A stretch of DNA of 64,000 nt, from assembly GCF_000429685.1 (NCBI RefSeq), contig NZ_AUCI01000007.1:1-64000 (forward strand), in the 5' to 3' direction. Positions 7,429-16,711 of this stretch are shown piece by piece. Positions within the stretch are counted from its first letter, which is position 1. The number at the start of each line of letters is the position of its first letter. A program made the translations under genes and the position numbers. Below the pieces are notes generated by a model. That model searched no databases and had not been told where the DNA came from. It saw nothing but the letters and a program-made list of their open reading frames with translations. The stretch is from Salibacterium aidingense DSM 18341 (lineage in GTDB: Bacteria > Bacillota > Bacilli > Bacillales > Marinococcaceae).

Positions 7429-9575
7429 TTACGCTTTTAACAGCTGCGCATTAATAGCTACAATCACCGTACTTAAACTCATTAACACGGCCCCGACCGC
7501 CGGGCTTAATACTAAACCAATCGGTGCGAGGACACCGGCAGCGAGCGGGATTGCTACGATATTATATCCCGTCGCCCACCAGAGGTTCTGAACCATTTTT
7601 CGGTAGGTCTTCTTTGATAAATCCATAAGGCTGACCACGTCATTCGGATTACTCTTTACCAAGACAACATCTGCCGTTTCCATGGCGACGTCTGTTCCTG
7701 CTCCAATCGCAACCCCTAAGTCAGCTGTTGCAAGAGCCGGAGCGTCATTGACACCATCACCTGTCATCGCTACCTTCCAGCCTTTTTCTTGTATTTTCTT
7801 CACTTGATTGGCTTTGTCATCCGGTAACACTTCCGCGTACACTTCATCGATACCTAATTGTTTCGCTACCCAATTGGCTACTTTCTCATTATCACCTGTC
7901 AGCATAATAGAGTGTATCTCTTCTTTCTCCTTTAGTATCGCAACAGCTTCCTTCGCTGTTTCCCGGATCATGTCTGCCAGAGCAATCATTCCGATTAAAG
8001 TGTCATTCATTAAGACAAAAATAACGGTTTTTCCTTCTTCTGACATCTTATTAAAGAGGTCTTGGTCATAGGTTAGTTTCTGGCTTTTTACGTAACCAGG
8101 GCTAACTGCATTAATTTTATGTCCATCAACTTTCCCCTCAATGCCTTTTCCGGTGATGGACTGAAATTCCTCTATTTTTCCTAACGTTACCCCTTTTTCT
8201 TTCGCATCATTGACAATGCCAGCTGCAAGCGGATGTTCGGACTGTTGTTCGAGACTGGCGGCATAATATAAGATATCCTCTTTCGAGCAGCCTTCGCTAG
8301 GCATGATGTCGGTTACCCCAAATTCCCCTTTGGTCAAGGTCCCCGTTTTATCAAATACGACTGCATTTAACCTTCTAGCCTCTTCAAAATTTGCTCGGTT
8401 GCGGATTAAGAGACCGTGTTTTGCTGAAATCGCCGTGGAAACCGCGACAACAAGTGGGGCTGCTAATCCAAGCGCATGCGGACAGGTAATAACCATCACT
8501 GTTACCATACGCTGCAAGGCCACATCAAAAGAATAACCTAACAGTAGCCAAATAAATAAGGTGAGGAACCCGGCTGCTAATGCAAGATAAAATAACCACT
8601 TGGCTGCCCGATTGGTTAAATCCTGTGTTTTTGATTTCGACTCCTGAGCTTCTTTTACCATCGTAATAACCTTGAATAAGTACCGATTCTCCTGTAAGCA
8701 TCGCTTCATCAATCGCAGAATTGCCACTTACTGCCGGTAGAAAAATCTGTTGGCGATGAGGTGATTGGCGGATCCATTAAACGATGAAGCAGAGGACGTT
8801 CCCGTATCAGATCTGCAAAATAAAGATAATAAAGAAGGATCCTTAACCGTTGAGGTGGAAAAAAAGGGAGGATCGCGTTCTGATTAAGCCCGGAGAGAAG
8901 ATACCGATCGATGGAAGGTTCATTTAATCGATGGGCTTCATTTGGCATTAGTTTTACTAGCCGCTCTAAAGCGTTCGACGCCCCCATAATAGATTTCATT
9001 TCAATCCAATGCCCAAGCAACATAATGTCAACGAGGGTGGCGAGTTCCTAGAAAAGCTGGTCCCCTTCCCATCCAAATACCACCATCATACTGTAGCCGT
9101 AAGCAATGGTGATAGCTAGTCCAATCAGCGTCATCATTCCTGGATTCTTGTTTTTTAACTCACTGACGGCTCCAGTAATAAACGGCCAACCTCCATAGAA
9201 AAAGATAACCGTAGATAAAGCAAATAGGATATATAGATCACCTGAAAAGCTCCAGTCCACTCCCATAAACATTTGAATCATGGGTGACAAGGCTAAAATT
9301 GGAATAGTCAGGATAAGAGAAATATAAAAACGTTTTTTAAAGTCAGCAATCATTTCCCCATGGTCATGATGTCCGCCATGTCCATGATCATGGTGGTCCT
9401 TCCCCCCATGGTCGTGATGATTGGGGGAATGATGATGTTCCATATGACGATCATGCTTTTCATGGGTATCATTGTGACCATGATAGTTACTTTGGTTGTC
9501 GTTGTGACGGTGGTGTTCGTGGTGATGCTCTTGATGATGATTGTGATCCATATTTTGTTCGTTATTCTTTGTCAT
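7429..9575 (-). pseudogene. copB: CopB-type P1B copper-exporting ATPase, nonsense-mutated and internally scrambled
   Basis: The N-terminal part (9575 to 9048) has a strong GGAGG-preceded ATG, a long His-rich tail (HHEHH, HGGHHDHG) typical of P1B-3 pumps, and the first membrane helices. A TAG at 9048-9050 replaces the conserved Trp of FWELATLVD; the frame continues through LGHWIEMKS. From about 8935 to 8735 the actuator region is broken up: PGEKIPID, NKEGSLTVEVEK, EDVPVSDL and GDEVIGGSI are all found on the opposite strand and in the wrong order, while DEAMLTGES remains on the minus strand. From about 8690 the frame is intact again with CPH (TCPHALGLAAP), DKTGTLTKGE, HP (EHPLA) and [10 protein letters not shown] motifs to the normal C-terminus. 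It cannot give a working pump as it stands. Confidence 0.9.
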
Positions 9576-9669
9576 GCTGCACCCTCCTTTCTGATCCCCT
9601 TTTGTCATAGCTTTCATGTCTCCTTGCATGAAGCCCATGATTGTATATTTCCTTTTTTTTCCACCAATA

Positions 9670-9906
9670 CTATTCCAACTTTCTTTTCAAACGATCATAC
9701 TCTCCCTCAGATATTTCTCCTTTTGCCAAACGTTCCTTTAATATTTCTAAAGAACGGTTGCTGGAAGACTGCGGTGAGTTACCATCACTCCCCTTCACCA
9801 TCCACACAATGATCGCAATGATAGCTAAAATAATGAGGATTCCGAAAAAACCAAAACCAAAAAATCCACCATCCATTCCAGTTCCGTTCATCATTCCATT
9901 CATCAT
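9670..9906 (-). CDS. SHOCT domain small membrane protein
   Basis: A 78-residue protein with a Met/Gly-rich start, one membrane helix (FFGILIILAIIAIIVWMV) and a C-terminal SHOCT motif (LEILKERLAKGEISEGEYDRLKRKLE region). GGGAGG lies eight bases before the ATG. Such proteins are regularly linked to copper ATPase genes in Firmicutes, and here it precedes the CopB-type gene on the same strand by 94 bases. The SHOCT motif is thought to mediate oligomerisation or protein contacts; the exact role is unknown. Confidence 0.8.
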   Translation of the reverse strand: MMNGMMNGTGMDGGFFGFGFFGILIILAIIAIIVWMVKGSDGNSPQSSSNRSLEILKERLAKGEISEGEYDRLKRKLE

Positions 9907-10191
9907 ATTTCTTTCCTCCCTTTTTGTATCCGTGCTAGAAGTTTAAAAAATACCATTCCATGCTTTATTCTTTGCTGATGATATAAAGTGAAAAGCATAA
10001 CAGATATCAGAACTTTCCCCTATTCATTAGCCGTTCGATATCCTTTATTCTATAAAATAATTATCTAGAAAGCATGGAGAAAAAATGTTGAACGTATGGT
10101 CTATCAAACAATGTACCCCTTATTTATGAAGTTTTTATGGAGAAAATAAGGCTAGTCCCAACCAATGCAAGGAATCAGTTCCGATTATTCG

Positions 10192-10398
10192 TTACGCTAT
10201 GACATCATACCCTTGCTCTTCTACTGCTTCACGCATATCATCAAGAGTAACTTTTTCCTCGTCACAGGTAACGTCTACTTTCCCATTACTTAAGTTAACG
10301 TCAACGACAGTGACACCGTCCAATTCGTCTAATGCACCTTTTACAGATTGTTCACAATGACCGCAAGTCATCCCTTTTACATCTAATGTTTTTTGTAT
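10192..10398 (-). CDS. copZ: Copper chaperone CopZ with a non-standard start codon
   Basis: A 68-residue heavy-metal-associated domain with the MTCGHC copper-binding motif near residue 10, ending EEQGYDVIA as in CopZ of Bacillus. It accepts Cu(I) in the cytoplasm and hands it to CopA or to the CsoR repressor. The frame opens at ATA (10396-10398) exactly where family members start; an AAGGGG site lies about nine bases before it. No ATG, GTG or TTG is found at that place, so either ATG has mutated to ATA (expected to reduce translation strongly) or a base call is wrong. It lies 27 bases behind the CopA remnant, consistent with a former copA-copZ operon. Confidence 0.8.
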   Translation of the reverse strand: MQKTLDVKGMTCGHCEQSVKGALDELDGVTVVDVNLSNGKVDVTCDEEKVTLDDMREAVEEQGYDVIA

Positions 10399-10425
10399 GA
10401 GTTATTTCCCCTTTCTTTATTTCAT

Positions 10426-10975
10426 TTATATTTTGACACGTTTCAATCGAAGAGTTTGTCACTACACTTATAGAGCTGAAGGCCATTGCAGCTCCTGCAA
10501 CTTACGGTGCCAAAAATCCCGACGCAGCAATGTGTATGCCTGCGTTATTGTAAGCAAAAGCCCAGAACAAGTTTTGGCGGATATTGTTGTTAGTTTCTTA
10601 GTTGGATTGCTTTTGGAATAAGCAATAACTCCCCGCCAAGGATGGTAACATCACCTGCTTCAATCGCCACTTCTGTTCCTGTTCTAATGGCCATTCCAAT
10701 ATCGGCTGTCGCAAGAGCTGGTGCGTCATTGACTCCATCACCGACAATGGCTACTTTCTTCCCTTATCGCTGAACTCCTTTCACTTTTTCTGCTTTTTCT
10801 TCTGGGAGCACTTGGGCAATGACTTGGTCGATGCCTGCTCCGAATGGCTTTAGCTGTTCGTTCATTGTCACCCATCAGCATAATCACTTCAAGTTCTTGC
10901 TTCTTTAACTGCTGAATGGCGTCCTTTGGCTGTTTCTTTTAATGTATCTGCTGTGATTTTATCTTTCTGGGTCTA
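10426..10975 (-). pseudogene. copA: C-terminal remnant of CopA-type copper ATPase
   Basis: Translated in several frames, the minus strand gives the C-terminal third of a CPx ATPase: [78 protein letters not shown] and a normal-looking C-terminus (stop at 10426-10428). It is broken by several frameshifts and at least one in-frame stop. The metal-binding, actuator and most phosphorylation-domain sequences are missing: the similarity stops near 10975. This is a second, independent copper ATPase gene lost in this region. Confidence 0.85.
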
Positions 10976-11260
10976 ACGAAAGAAATAGCTTAATGAATAA
11001 CAATCAAAAAACTATATGAGATATTTTCATGACATAACAAAACGGTATATCTCAGCATAACAATTAAATGTGGAGATTTTATAGAGTTCCTAAAGAAATC
11101 GATGTCCGGCTAAAATGATATGAAATGATTTTAGACACCGAGAATGGCGGTGATATGTTCCTCCTCTTGTTTACTTCCGTTCTCCTTTCATTAAATGTTT
11201 AAAAAAATCAAAAACCAGGTATGTTTTCTGATGAAAATAAATTTAAAGGAGGAATACCCA

Positions 11261-12178
11261 ATGAGCAAGAAAATCATAAAATTAGCAGCTCTAAGTTTAG
11301 TAGCAACCGGGCTTGCCTTTTCAGCAGGACAAGTTTTTGGAGAAACAGACGACTCTAAGACGCATCCACCAAACGAAGATATACACGAGAGTTCAAAAAT
11401 TGAGAAACGGTTAGAAAAAGTAGAGAAAAAAACGGAGTCCGTTCAATCTGTGTTAGAAGAGATTAAAGCTTCTCTGGAAAATTCAGACGACTTAACAGAG
11501 GAGGAGATACAAACATATCATAATGATGTTGATTCCTTCCAAAATCGCTTAGATGCTGCAGAAAATCACTTGGATGCTGTAACCAAGAAACTTGGAGAGT
11601 CCAGTCCTTCTGTTGAAGAGACAAAAGCTCTGATTGACGATGTTCGTGCTAATGTCTCACAGGTCGATGAAACACTTGAATCAAATTTAGAAGAAGAGAA
11701 TAATGAGGAAAATGAAGATGCAAGAATGCATGAGCATTTGACCAGCTCAGGTGAAGTTCCTGATAACCTGAAGGAAGCAGAGAATCCAGCCTATGAAGTA
11801 GGCAGCGAAGCCATAATTGAAGCAGAGCACAGCGATGAAGGTTATTTGATGCGTGGTGCTGAAGCGACCATTGTAGGTGCTTATGATACTACAGCTTATT
11901 CTGTTTCCTTTACACCGAAAACTGGTGGAGAACCAGTAGAAAATCACAAATGGGTCATTCATGAAGAATTAGAAGAGCCAGATGAAGCACCATTACAACC
12001 AGAATCCGAAGTGACTTTGAAAGCCTCCCATATGGTAGGGATGTACAATACTAAGGCCACAATTGATTCAGCGGAAGAAACAACTGTTTATATGATTAAT
12101 TTCACCTCTCCTTCCGGGGAAGAGAAAGTAGAAAATCATAAATGGGTCATTGAAAAGGAACTAGCACTTGTTGAATAA
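11261..12178 (+). CDS. YdhK-family (DUF1541) secreted protein with an added coiled-coil region
   Basis: A 305-residue exported protein. AAAGGAGG eight bases before the ATG at 11261 fixes the start. A signal peptide (about residues 1-28) is followed by an acidic, Glu-rich helical region (about 40-150) with heptad-like spacing, then two copies of the YdhK repeat, each ending in VENHKWVI. The tandem repeats match YdhK family proteins, usually about 200 residues, so the helical region is an addition. The first repeat has lost the HMKGM-type Met/His motif (here HSDEGYLMRG) and the second keeps HMVGM. The family often lies beside copper genes in Firmicutes; a metal-related role outside the membrane is plausible but unproven. 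The terminator directly downstream suggests a single-gene unit. Confidence 0.8.
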   Translation: MSKKIIKLAALSLVATGLAFSAGQVFGETDDSKTHPPNEDIHESSKIEKRLEKVEKKTESVQSVLEEIKASLENSDDLTEEEIQTYHNDVDSFQNRLDAAENHLDAVTKKLGESSPSVEETKALIDDVRANVSQVDETLESNLEEENNEENEDARMHEHLTSSGEVPDNLKEAENPAYEVGSEAIIEAEHSDEGYLMRGAEATIVGAYDTTAYSVSFTPKTGGEPVENHKWVIHEELEEPDEAPLQPESEVTLKASHMVGMYNTKATIDSAEETTVYMINFTSPSGEEKVENHKWVIEKELALVE

Positions 12179-12206
12179 ACATTCCTGTTTGAATGAAAGT
12201 ATCCAC

Positions 12207-12246
12207 AAAGAGAGCTTATTCAATATATAAATAGCTCTTTTCTTTT
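12207..12246 (+). terminator. Rho-independent terminator after the YdhK-like gene
   Basis: The arms AAGAGAGCT and AGCTCTTTT flank an AT-rich loop and a T-rich tail follows. It lies about 30 bases behind the stop codon of the YdhK-like gene. Confidence 0.7.
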
Positions 12247-12339
12247 AGCTTGTAATGGGATAATCTTGTAAGGTGTCTTACATGATTATTCTGTTTTTTT
12301 AAATCACATATCATTTTCAATCTTTCAGCTATATCTTGG

Positions 12340-12545
12340 GGAATTTTGATCATAATCCTGTTCATGGTTACCCATTGGAAAAGAAGTATGAACAGGTGGT
12401 TAAGGGTGTATAGAAATTTTTCGCCTGCTGCTGTTCAACCAAGCATTTGGGTGGGTCATCCACCCCATTTGTTCAGCCAATATCCCATACTGTTTGGCAA
12501 TTTGCGATTGTTGCATAGCCATGTCTGAATGGAGCTTTTTCCTTT
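12340..12545 (-). pseudogene. Remnant, possibly of a CotF-like spore coat gene
   Basis: Most of the stretch between the YdhK-like gene and the Csp gene has no gene. The minus strand, however, encodes a conserved-looking segment (MAMQQSQIAKQYGILAEQMGW) that soon runs into a stop and is followed by another open piece. It has the look of the C-terminal part of a CotF-like helical spore protein, but the match is from memory and weak. No start codon or ribosome site is present. Confidence 0.3.
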
Positions 12546-12656
12546 GTAGAATAGGCGGTTATGTGATTTGGTTATATCGAGAGCAGCATTAGAAATTGAC
12601 GAGCAGAGTCACTAACACGTCTGCCACTAACTTTGTATAAAATTTCAGTGTAATAG

Positions 12657-12688
12657 GAAAAGCAGGTAAACAGCTACCTGCTTTTCTA
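12657..12688 (-). terminator. Terminator behind the Csp gene
   Basis: AAAAGCAGGT pairs with ACCTGCTTTT across a short loop, directly after the stop codon at 12691. The A and T flanks allow it to work in both directions. Confidence 0.8.
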
Positions 12689-12690
12689 CA

Positions 12691-13038
12691 TTATCCTGCC
12701 ATTTTGCGGCATTCTTCCGCACACTGACGGCAAAACTTTGCACACTCTTGACAATGTGCATCCTGGAATTTTTCACATTCGGTTGCGCAATCATCACATA
12801 TGGTAGCACAAAGTTGACAAAACTGTTTTGCATACATACTCCCACGTGACATCCACTGGGATGCCATTGCACAAATGTCTGCACAGTCTCTCAACGTGTT
12901 TATACAATGGACCCGCGCCTGGACATCGGTTTCCTTCAAACAAGAAGTTAAGCACTCTTCACAAGCCTGCATGCATTTATTGCAAGCATCAATACACGTT
13001 TGGAATTGTTGAACAGAGGAATCAACTACATTCGCCAT
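12691..13038 (-). CDS. Four-helix-bundle copper-storage protein (Csp, DUF326)
   Basis: A 115-residue protein with 19 cysteines spaced as CxxxC along predicted helices (CIDACNKC, CADIC, CQLCATICDDC, CQECAKFCRQC), the pattern of the Csp proteins that store many Cu(I) ions inside a four-helix bundle. No signal peptide is present, so it resembles the cytoplasmic Csp3 type (B. subtilis YhjQ). GGGAGG lies upstream of the start. It probably buffers copper alongside CopZ and the oxidase, and with both ATPase genes broken it may be the main intact intracellular copper defence here. Confidence 0.9.
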   Translation of the reverse strand: MANVVDSSVQQFQTCIDACNKCMQACEECLTSCLKETDVQARVHCINTLRDCADICAMASQWMSRGSMYAKQFCQLCATICDDCATECEKFQDAHCQECAKFCRQCAEECRKMAG

Positions 13039-13139
13039 ACCATTATTTCCTCCCTTTTATTATCGTTCGTTTGTATTGTTATCTAATTATGGAGCCATAT
13101 ACTTGGGGATACATGGAATAAAACAAAACTCATCTTATT

Positions 13140-14721
13140 TTAAACAAGAAGAAAAGACACACCTAAAAACAGTAGCGAAGATACCGCTGCAGCTGTGAAA
13201 TTATATGGAGCCATAGCCTGGACGTACTTCATGTGGTCCGCCTCGGCAATGCCAGCAGACATCGCCGTCATTCCAGATACAGGAGAGGTAACATCCCCAA
13301 ATGTTCCCCCAGAAAACACGGCGGCGGCAGCTAATGGGATGGAACTACCCGTCGTCACAGCTAAGGGAATGGCCACCGGCATCATTAATGCCCACGCTCC
13401 CCAAGAAGAACCAATAAAATAGGTGACGGCTGCTGTAACGATACACACAAGGAAAGGCACCCAAATCGGTGATATATTCCCTTCTAACGTTGTTTCAATC
13501 AACTGAGTTAATCCCAAATCCTGCGATACATCCGAAATAGGCCAAGCTAAAAGTAAAATAATAATAGTGGCCATGAGCTTATTTCCGCCCTTAATAAAAC
13601 GATCCGTCATCTTTTTTAAAGACAAGCCCTGAACAAGATAGAGAAGAATGGACACCACGAACGTAATGATCAGCGCTTGCAGCATCATTCTAGATGGTTC
13701 CTCACTGCCAATCATAAGAAGAAAACTTAAGGCGATTAAAGTAATAATCGGGCCTAAGATATTGAGAAGGCGAGGAGGAAGTTCCGGTTCTTGGTTATCC
13801 ATCCCCATTTTCATTCCCATTTCTTTCTTTTTACCTTTCATGGCATTCCCTGTTTGATCTTTGGCACTGTCTGCTTTTTCCGTATTTTCACTTTCCCCTT
13901 CTTCGAATTCTTTAGAAAACTCCGTGGCAAATGTTTTATCGCTTCTTACCCCGGCTCTTTTTGTCGTTTCCTTTTGCTTTCCTTTTATCAATTGTTTCAT
14001 CGTCCCAACATTCACGGCTGGAATAATCGATAAAAGAGCAATAAGAATGGAGATATAACTAAAAAAGTGGAATGGCAGCGATTGGATAAAAAGAGCCAGT
14101 GGATCACCACTTATCCCGGCGGCCTGCATTTAACACACCAATAATATATCCAATAAACGTCGTGGCAAGGGGGATTAAAACAATAACAGGGCTGGATGAG
14201 TTATTTAACATGTATGCCAAGCGTTCTTTGGCTACATCATATCGTTTTGCCAACGGTTTAATAATCGCGCCACCTGCTACAACACGGAATCCACAATCCA
14301 TAAATGTAATCGGCAATAAGCCCCATGAAGCGAGAAGGGTTTGGTTAGGGCCTTTAATAAACTTAGAGATCCACTGAGCAAAAGCTTGTACTCCTCCTGA
14401 CGCCTGTATCAAAGCAACCAAACCACTAAAAATATATAAAAAAAGAAGTACATCCAGGTTGCCTATGTCTGTTAATACCCCTGTAATATATACCACGGTT
14501 TGGTTCAATGATTCGATAAAAGAACCTGTATAAAGCCAACTTCCCACCCACAAACCAATAAGCAGAGATGAAATAACTTGTTTGGTCCACATCGCAAAAA
14601 TAACGGCTACAAGTGGCGGAGCGATTGATAACCATAATTCCATTTGGATAATCATGTCCTCCGTTCCATTGATAGAGAATATAATCTTATCTTGTACGTT
14701 CTTCAACAATATATGTAACAC
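13140..14721 (-). pseudogene. NhaC-family Na+/H+ antiporter-like transporter, frameshifted
   Basis: Two overlapping frames (14721-14104 and 14129-13140) together make one transporter of about 530 residues. The N-terminal half carries five or so membrane helices with a conserved MDCGFRVVAGGAIIKP loop. The C-terminal half has a long charged cytoplasmic loop (around KGKKKEMGMKMGM), more helices and the family motif GSSWGAWALMMPVAIPL. The frames meet at GVLNAG/QAAGISGDP near 14115-14130. An intact gene would be expected to read NAG-I-QAAG, so an 8-base loss between two CAGGC repeats fits. An ATG in the second frame at 14129 might allow restart, giving a split protein. A 60-base piece of a related gene lies at 58.1 kb. 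Substrate unknown; Na+/H+ exchange is the family expectation. Confidence 0.75.
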
Positions 14722-14770
14722 TACATATGTTCAGGTGTAGAAGTCCTGCCTTATTAGCAAAGCAAGAACT

Positions 14771-14953
14771 CTACACTTTAAGAATGACCTGGCTTATTTC
14801 ATCATTTTTTCTTCCATTAGATGCAAATAGATGCAAACGTTCATCTATACTATGCACTTTCCGTTTGATCTCCTGTGTTAATCGCATGTGTTCCCTCGTC
14901 ATACTCATCATGGAGTTCATGTTTCCATTCGACATTCCATTTGGCATCGTCAT
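14771..14953 (-). CDS. Short Met-rich hypothetical protein (doubtful)
   Basis: A 60-residue frame starting with a Met/Asn-rich stretch (MPNGMSNGNMNSMMSM) followed by an amphipathic helix. No clear ribosome binding site and no recognised family. It lies between a broken transporter gene and a Csp remnant, so it may itself be a fragment; the sequence between 14722 and 15248 otherwise holds nothing intact. Confidence 0.3.
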   Translation of the reverse strand: MTMPNGMSNGNMNSMMSMTREHMRLTQEIKRKVHSIDERLHLFASNGRKNDEISQVILKV

Positions 14954-14997
14954 ATATTGGAAGGCATGTTCTCCATCCTCATTCTTGAATCATAAGT

Positions 14998-15165
14998 AAA
15001 GACAACGTGAAAATGATGGCTAAATGTATTCGATTGGATCGGGAATGTGCAGACATCTGTGCTTTTGCTGCGAAAGCGATGCAAAGCAATAGTCCGTTTG
15101 CCAAACAAATCTGCGACTTATGTGTCGATATCTGCCAGGCTTGTGTAGATGAATGCGCCAAGCTC
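14998..15165 (+). pseudogene. Internal fragment of a Csp (DUF326) copper-storage gene
   Basis: The plus strand encodes CIRLDRECADICAFAAKAM followed by CDLCVDICQACVDECAK, the middle of a Csp-type cysteine-rich four-helix bundle. Both the first helix and the last helix are missing: similarity starts at about 15008 without a ribosome site and ends after DECAK, where an unrelated hydrophobic tail runs to a stop. It is related to, but not a copy of, the intact gene at 12.7-13.0 kb. Confidence 0.7.
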
Positions 15166-15248
15166 GTATTTTTCTTAGTCGTCGTTGGATCGGTGAAATG
15201 ATCATAAGCCTTCAATATTTTTAAAAAAATTTCACTTTTCCCTACAGA

Positions 15249-15842
15249 TTAATTTTCATTTCTTGCTTCCACTACAAGTAAAATATCTTTATAATGTTTT
15301 TCGATTCGTTCCACTCGAAAACCATTTTGCTTTATCAGGTCAAGCGTATGGCGGTTTAAATGACAGCCATCGCTCAGTCTTTTCCAAATTGGGGTCAGCC
15401 AGTCCTGTATACGACCTGGAAATGGGCGGTCCACTCTTACATGTTCTATAAATAAAATAGGAACTCCAGGTTTACATACACGTCGGATTTCCTGCAGGGC
15501 GCGACTCGGATTGGGAATGGTGCAGAGAACTAACGTTCCAATAGCAGTATCAAAGATATTATCATCAAAGGGTAAATGTTCACCAGAAGCATCCACCAGT
15601 TCTACAGGAACATCAGCACTTTTCACTTGGGGAAGCGATTGGTTTCTCATCGATGAGTTTGGTTCTATTGCTACGACTTTTTCTGCGTTTTTATAGTAAG
15701 AAAAATTGGCTCCTGTTCCCGATCCAACCTCCAATATAATACCTTCTTGATGGGAAACTAAACGTTCGCGAAGGTTTCCCAACCGCTTTTTTTCAAATGG
15801 TTTCATAATCGGATCGTATATTTTAGAGAACAATGTGCTCAT
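15249..15842 (-). CDS. SAM-dependent methyltransferase, METTL7-like
   Basis: A 197-residue class I methyltransferase of the Methyltransf_11 type. Motif I is ILEVGSGTGANF (near residue 35), motif II VVAIEPNSSM, and the post-III region has FDTAIGTLVLCTIPNPSRALQEIRRVCKPG and LFIEHVR. The overall shape, with the DGCHLNRHT segment after an IWKRLSDG stretch, matches the METTL7/phosphatidylethanolamine-methyltransferase-like group; some animal members methylate thiols including hydrogen sulfide. The substrate here is unknown. GGGGAGAGC precedes the ATG. It lies between metal and thiol-redox genes, which makes a small thiol or metalloid substrate conceivable. Confidence 0.8.
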   Translation of the reverse strand: MSTLFSKIYDPIMKPFEKKRLGNLRERLVSHQEGIILEVGSGTGANFSYYKNAEKVVAIEPNSSMRNQSLPQVKSADVPVELVDASGEHLPFDDNIFDTAIGTLVLCTIPNPSRALQEIRRVCKPGVPILFIEHVRVDRPFPGRIQDWLTPIWKRLSDGCHLNRHTLDLIKQNGFRVERIEKHYKDILLVVEARNEN

Positions 15843-15910
15843 TTGTCAGCTCTCCCCAGTGATGCTTATTTTGTAATGATAAAACCTAATACGAAAGGTT
15901 TACGTTCAAA

Positions 15911-15941
15911 AAGGAAGATCGTACAAGATCTCCCTTTTCAT
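15911..15941 (-). terminator. Terminator behind ccdA
   Basis: On the minus strand AAGGGAGATC pairs with GATCTTCCTT around a six-base loop and a T run follows. It ends the thioredoxin-like/ccdA unit. Confidence 0.75.
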
Positions 15942-15972
15942 CTTATTGCTTTGCTACCTTCTGATCCTTTAT

Positions 15973-16689
15973 TCAAATGCTAAAGGGGACAAATTGAGCG
16001 AGATAACTGGAAAGCATCTGAAAATAACCGAAAAAAAGCATCACGCCCATGATTATCATTACAACGCCGCCAGCTTTCTGAATACGAGGCATCAGTTTGT
16101 GAAAGCGTCTTAACTTATGTAGAGATTTTGAATAAAATACAGCAACTAATAAAAATGGAATCCCCATCCCAACAGAGTAAATAAAGAGCATCGCCATACC
16201 AGAGATCATCGTTTCGTTTTGACTTGCGAGCGTTAAAATAGAACCAAGTACTAACCCTACACAAGGAGACCAGCCCGCTGCAAATAGCAAACCAAACATC
16301 ACGGAACCACCGAAACTATTTGTTTTCTTTGGTTTGGAAGAGATCTTTTTCTCTGACATTAAACTGCGAATAGACAATACTCCGGCCATCTGCAGGCCAA
16401 ATAACACGATAATAATACCACCGATTTGTGCTACTAGATTGTTATATCGGCTGAACAATTGACCAACATAAGTAGATGAGGCTCCAAGGAGCATAAATAT
16501 AATGGTAAATCCCATAATAAATCCAAGGCTTCTTAAAAGAATCAAACGTTGATCCGCCTTAATTTCATTTTGGGATACTTCGGTACCGGTTAACTGAGCC
16601 AGGTAAGCCGGAACTAATGGGAAAACGCATGGAGATAAAAAAGAAATTACTCCTGCTCCTAATGCCAGCCAAATCGTTACCTCATTCAT
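15973..16689 (-). CDS. ccdA: Cytochrome c biogenesis protein CcdA
   Basis: A 238-residue membrane protein with six predicted helices. The two conserved cysteine regions are present: SPCVFPLVPAYL in the first helix and GWSPCVGLVLGSIL in the fourth. CcdA passes electrons from cytoplasmic thioredoxin across the membrane to extracytoplasmic thiol-disulfide proteins. TTGGAGG precedes the start. It follows the ResA-like gene by 22 bases on the same strand, so the two formed a pair, but the partner is frameshifted. A chromosomal ccdA is expected elsewhere for cytochrome c maturation, so this copy is probably an accessory one. Confidence 0.9.
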   Translation of the reverse strand: MNEVTIWLALGAGVISFLSPCVFPLVPAYLAQLTGTEVSQNEIKADQRLILLRSLGFIMGFTIIFMLLGASSTYVGQLFSRYNNLVAQIGGIIIVLFGLQMAGVLSIRSLMSEKKISSKPKKTNSFGGSVMFGLLFAAGWSPCVGLVLGSILTLASQNETMISGMAMLFIYSVGMGIPFLLVAVFYSKSLHKLRRFHKLMPRIQKAGGVVMIIMGVMLFFGYFQMLSSYLAQFVPFSI

Positions 16690-16711
16690 TTCTATTCCTC
16701 CAAATATATTT

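Noticed and set aside
9360-9812. Plus-strand frame rich in Met and Val
   Set aside because: It is the reverse reading of the His-rich tail of the CopB-type gene.
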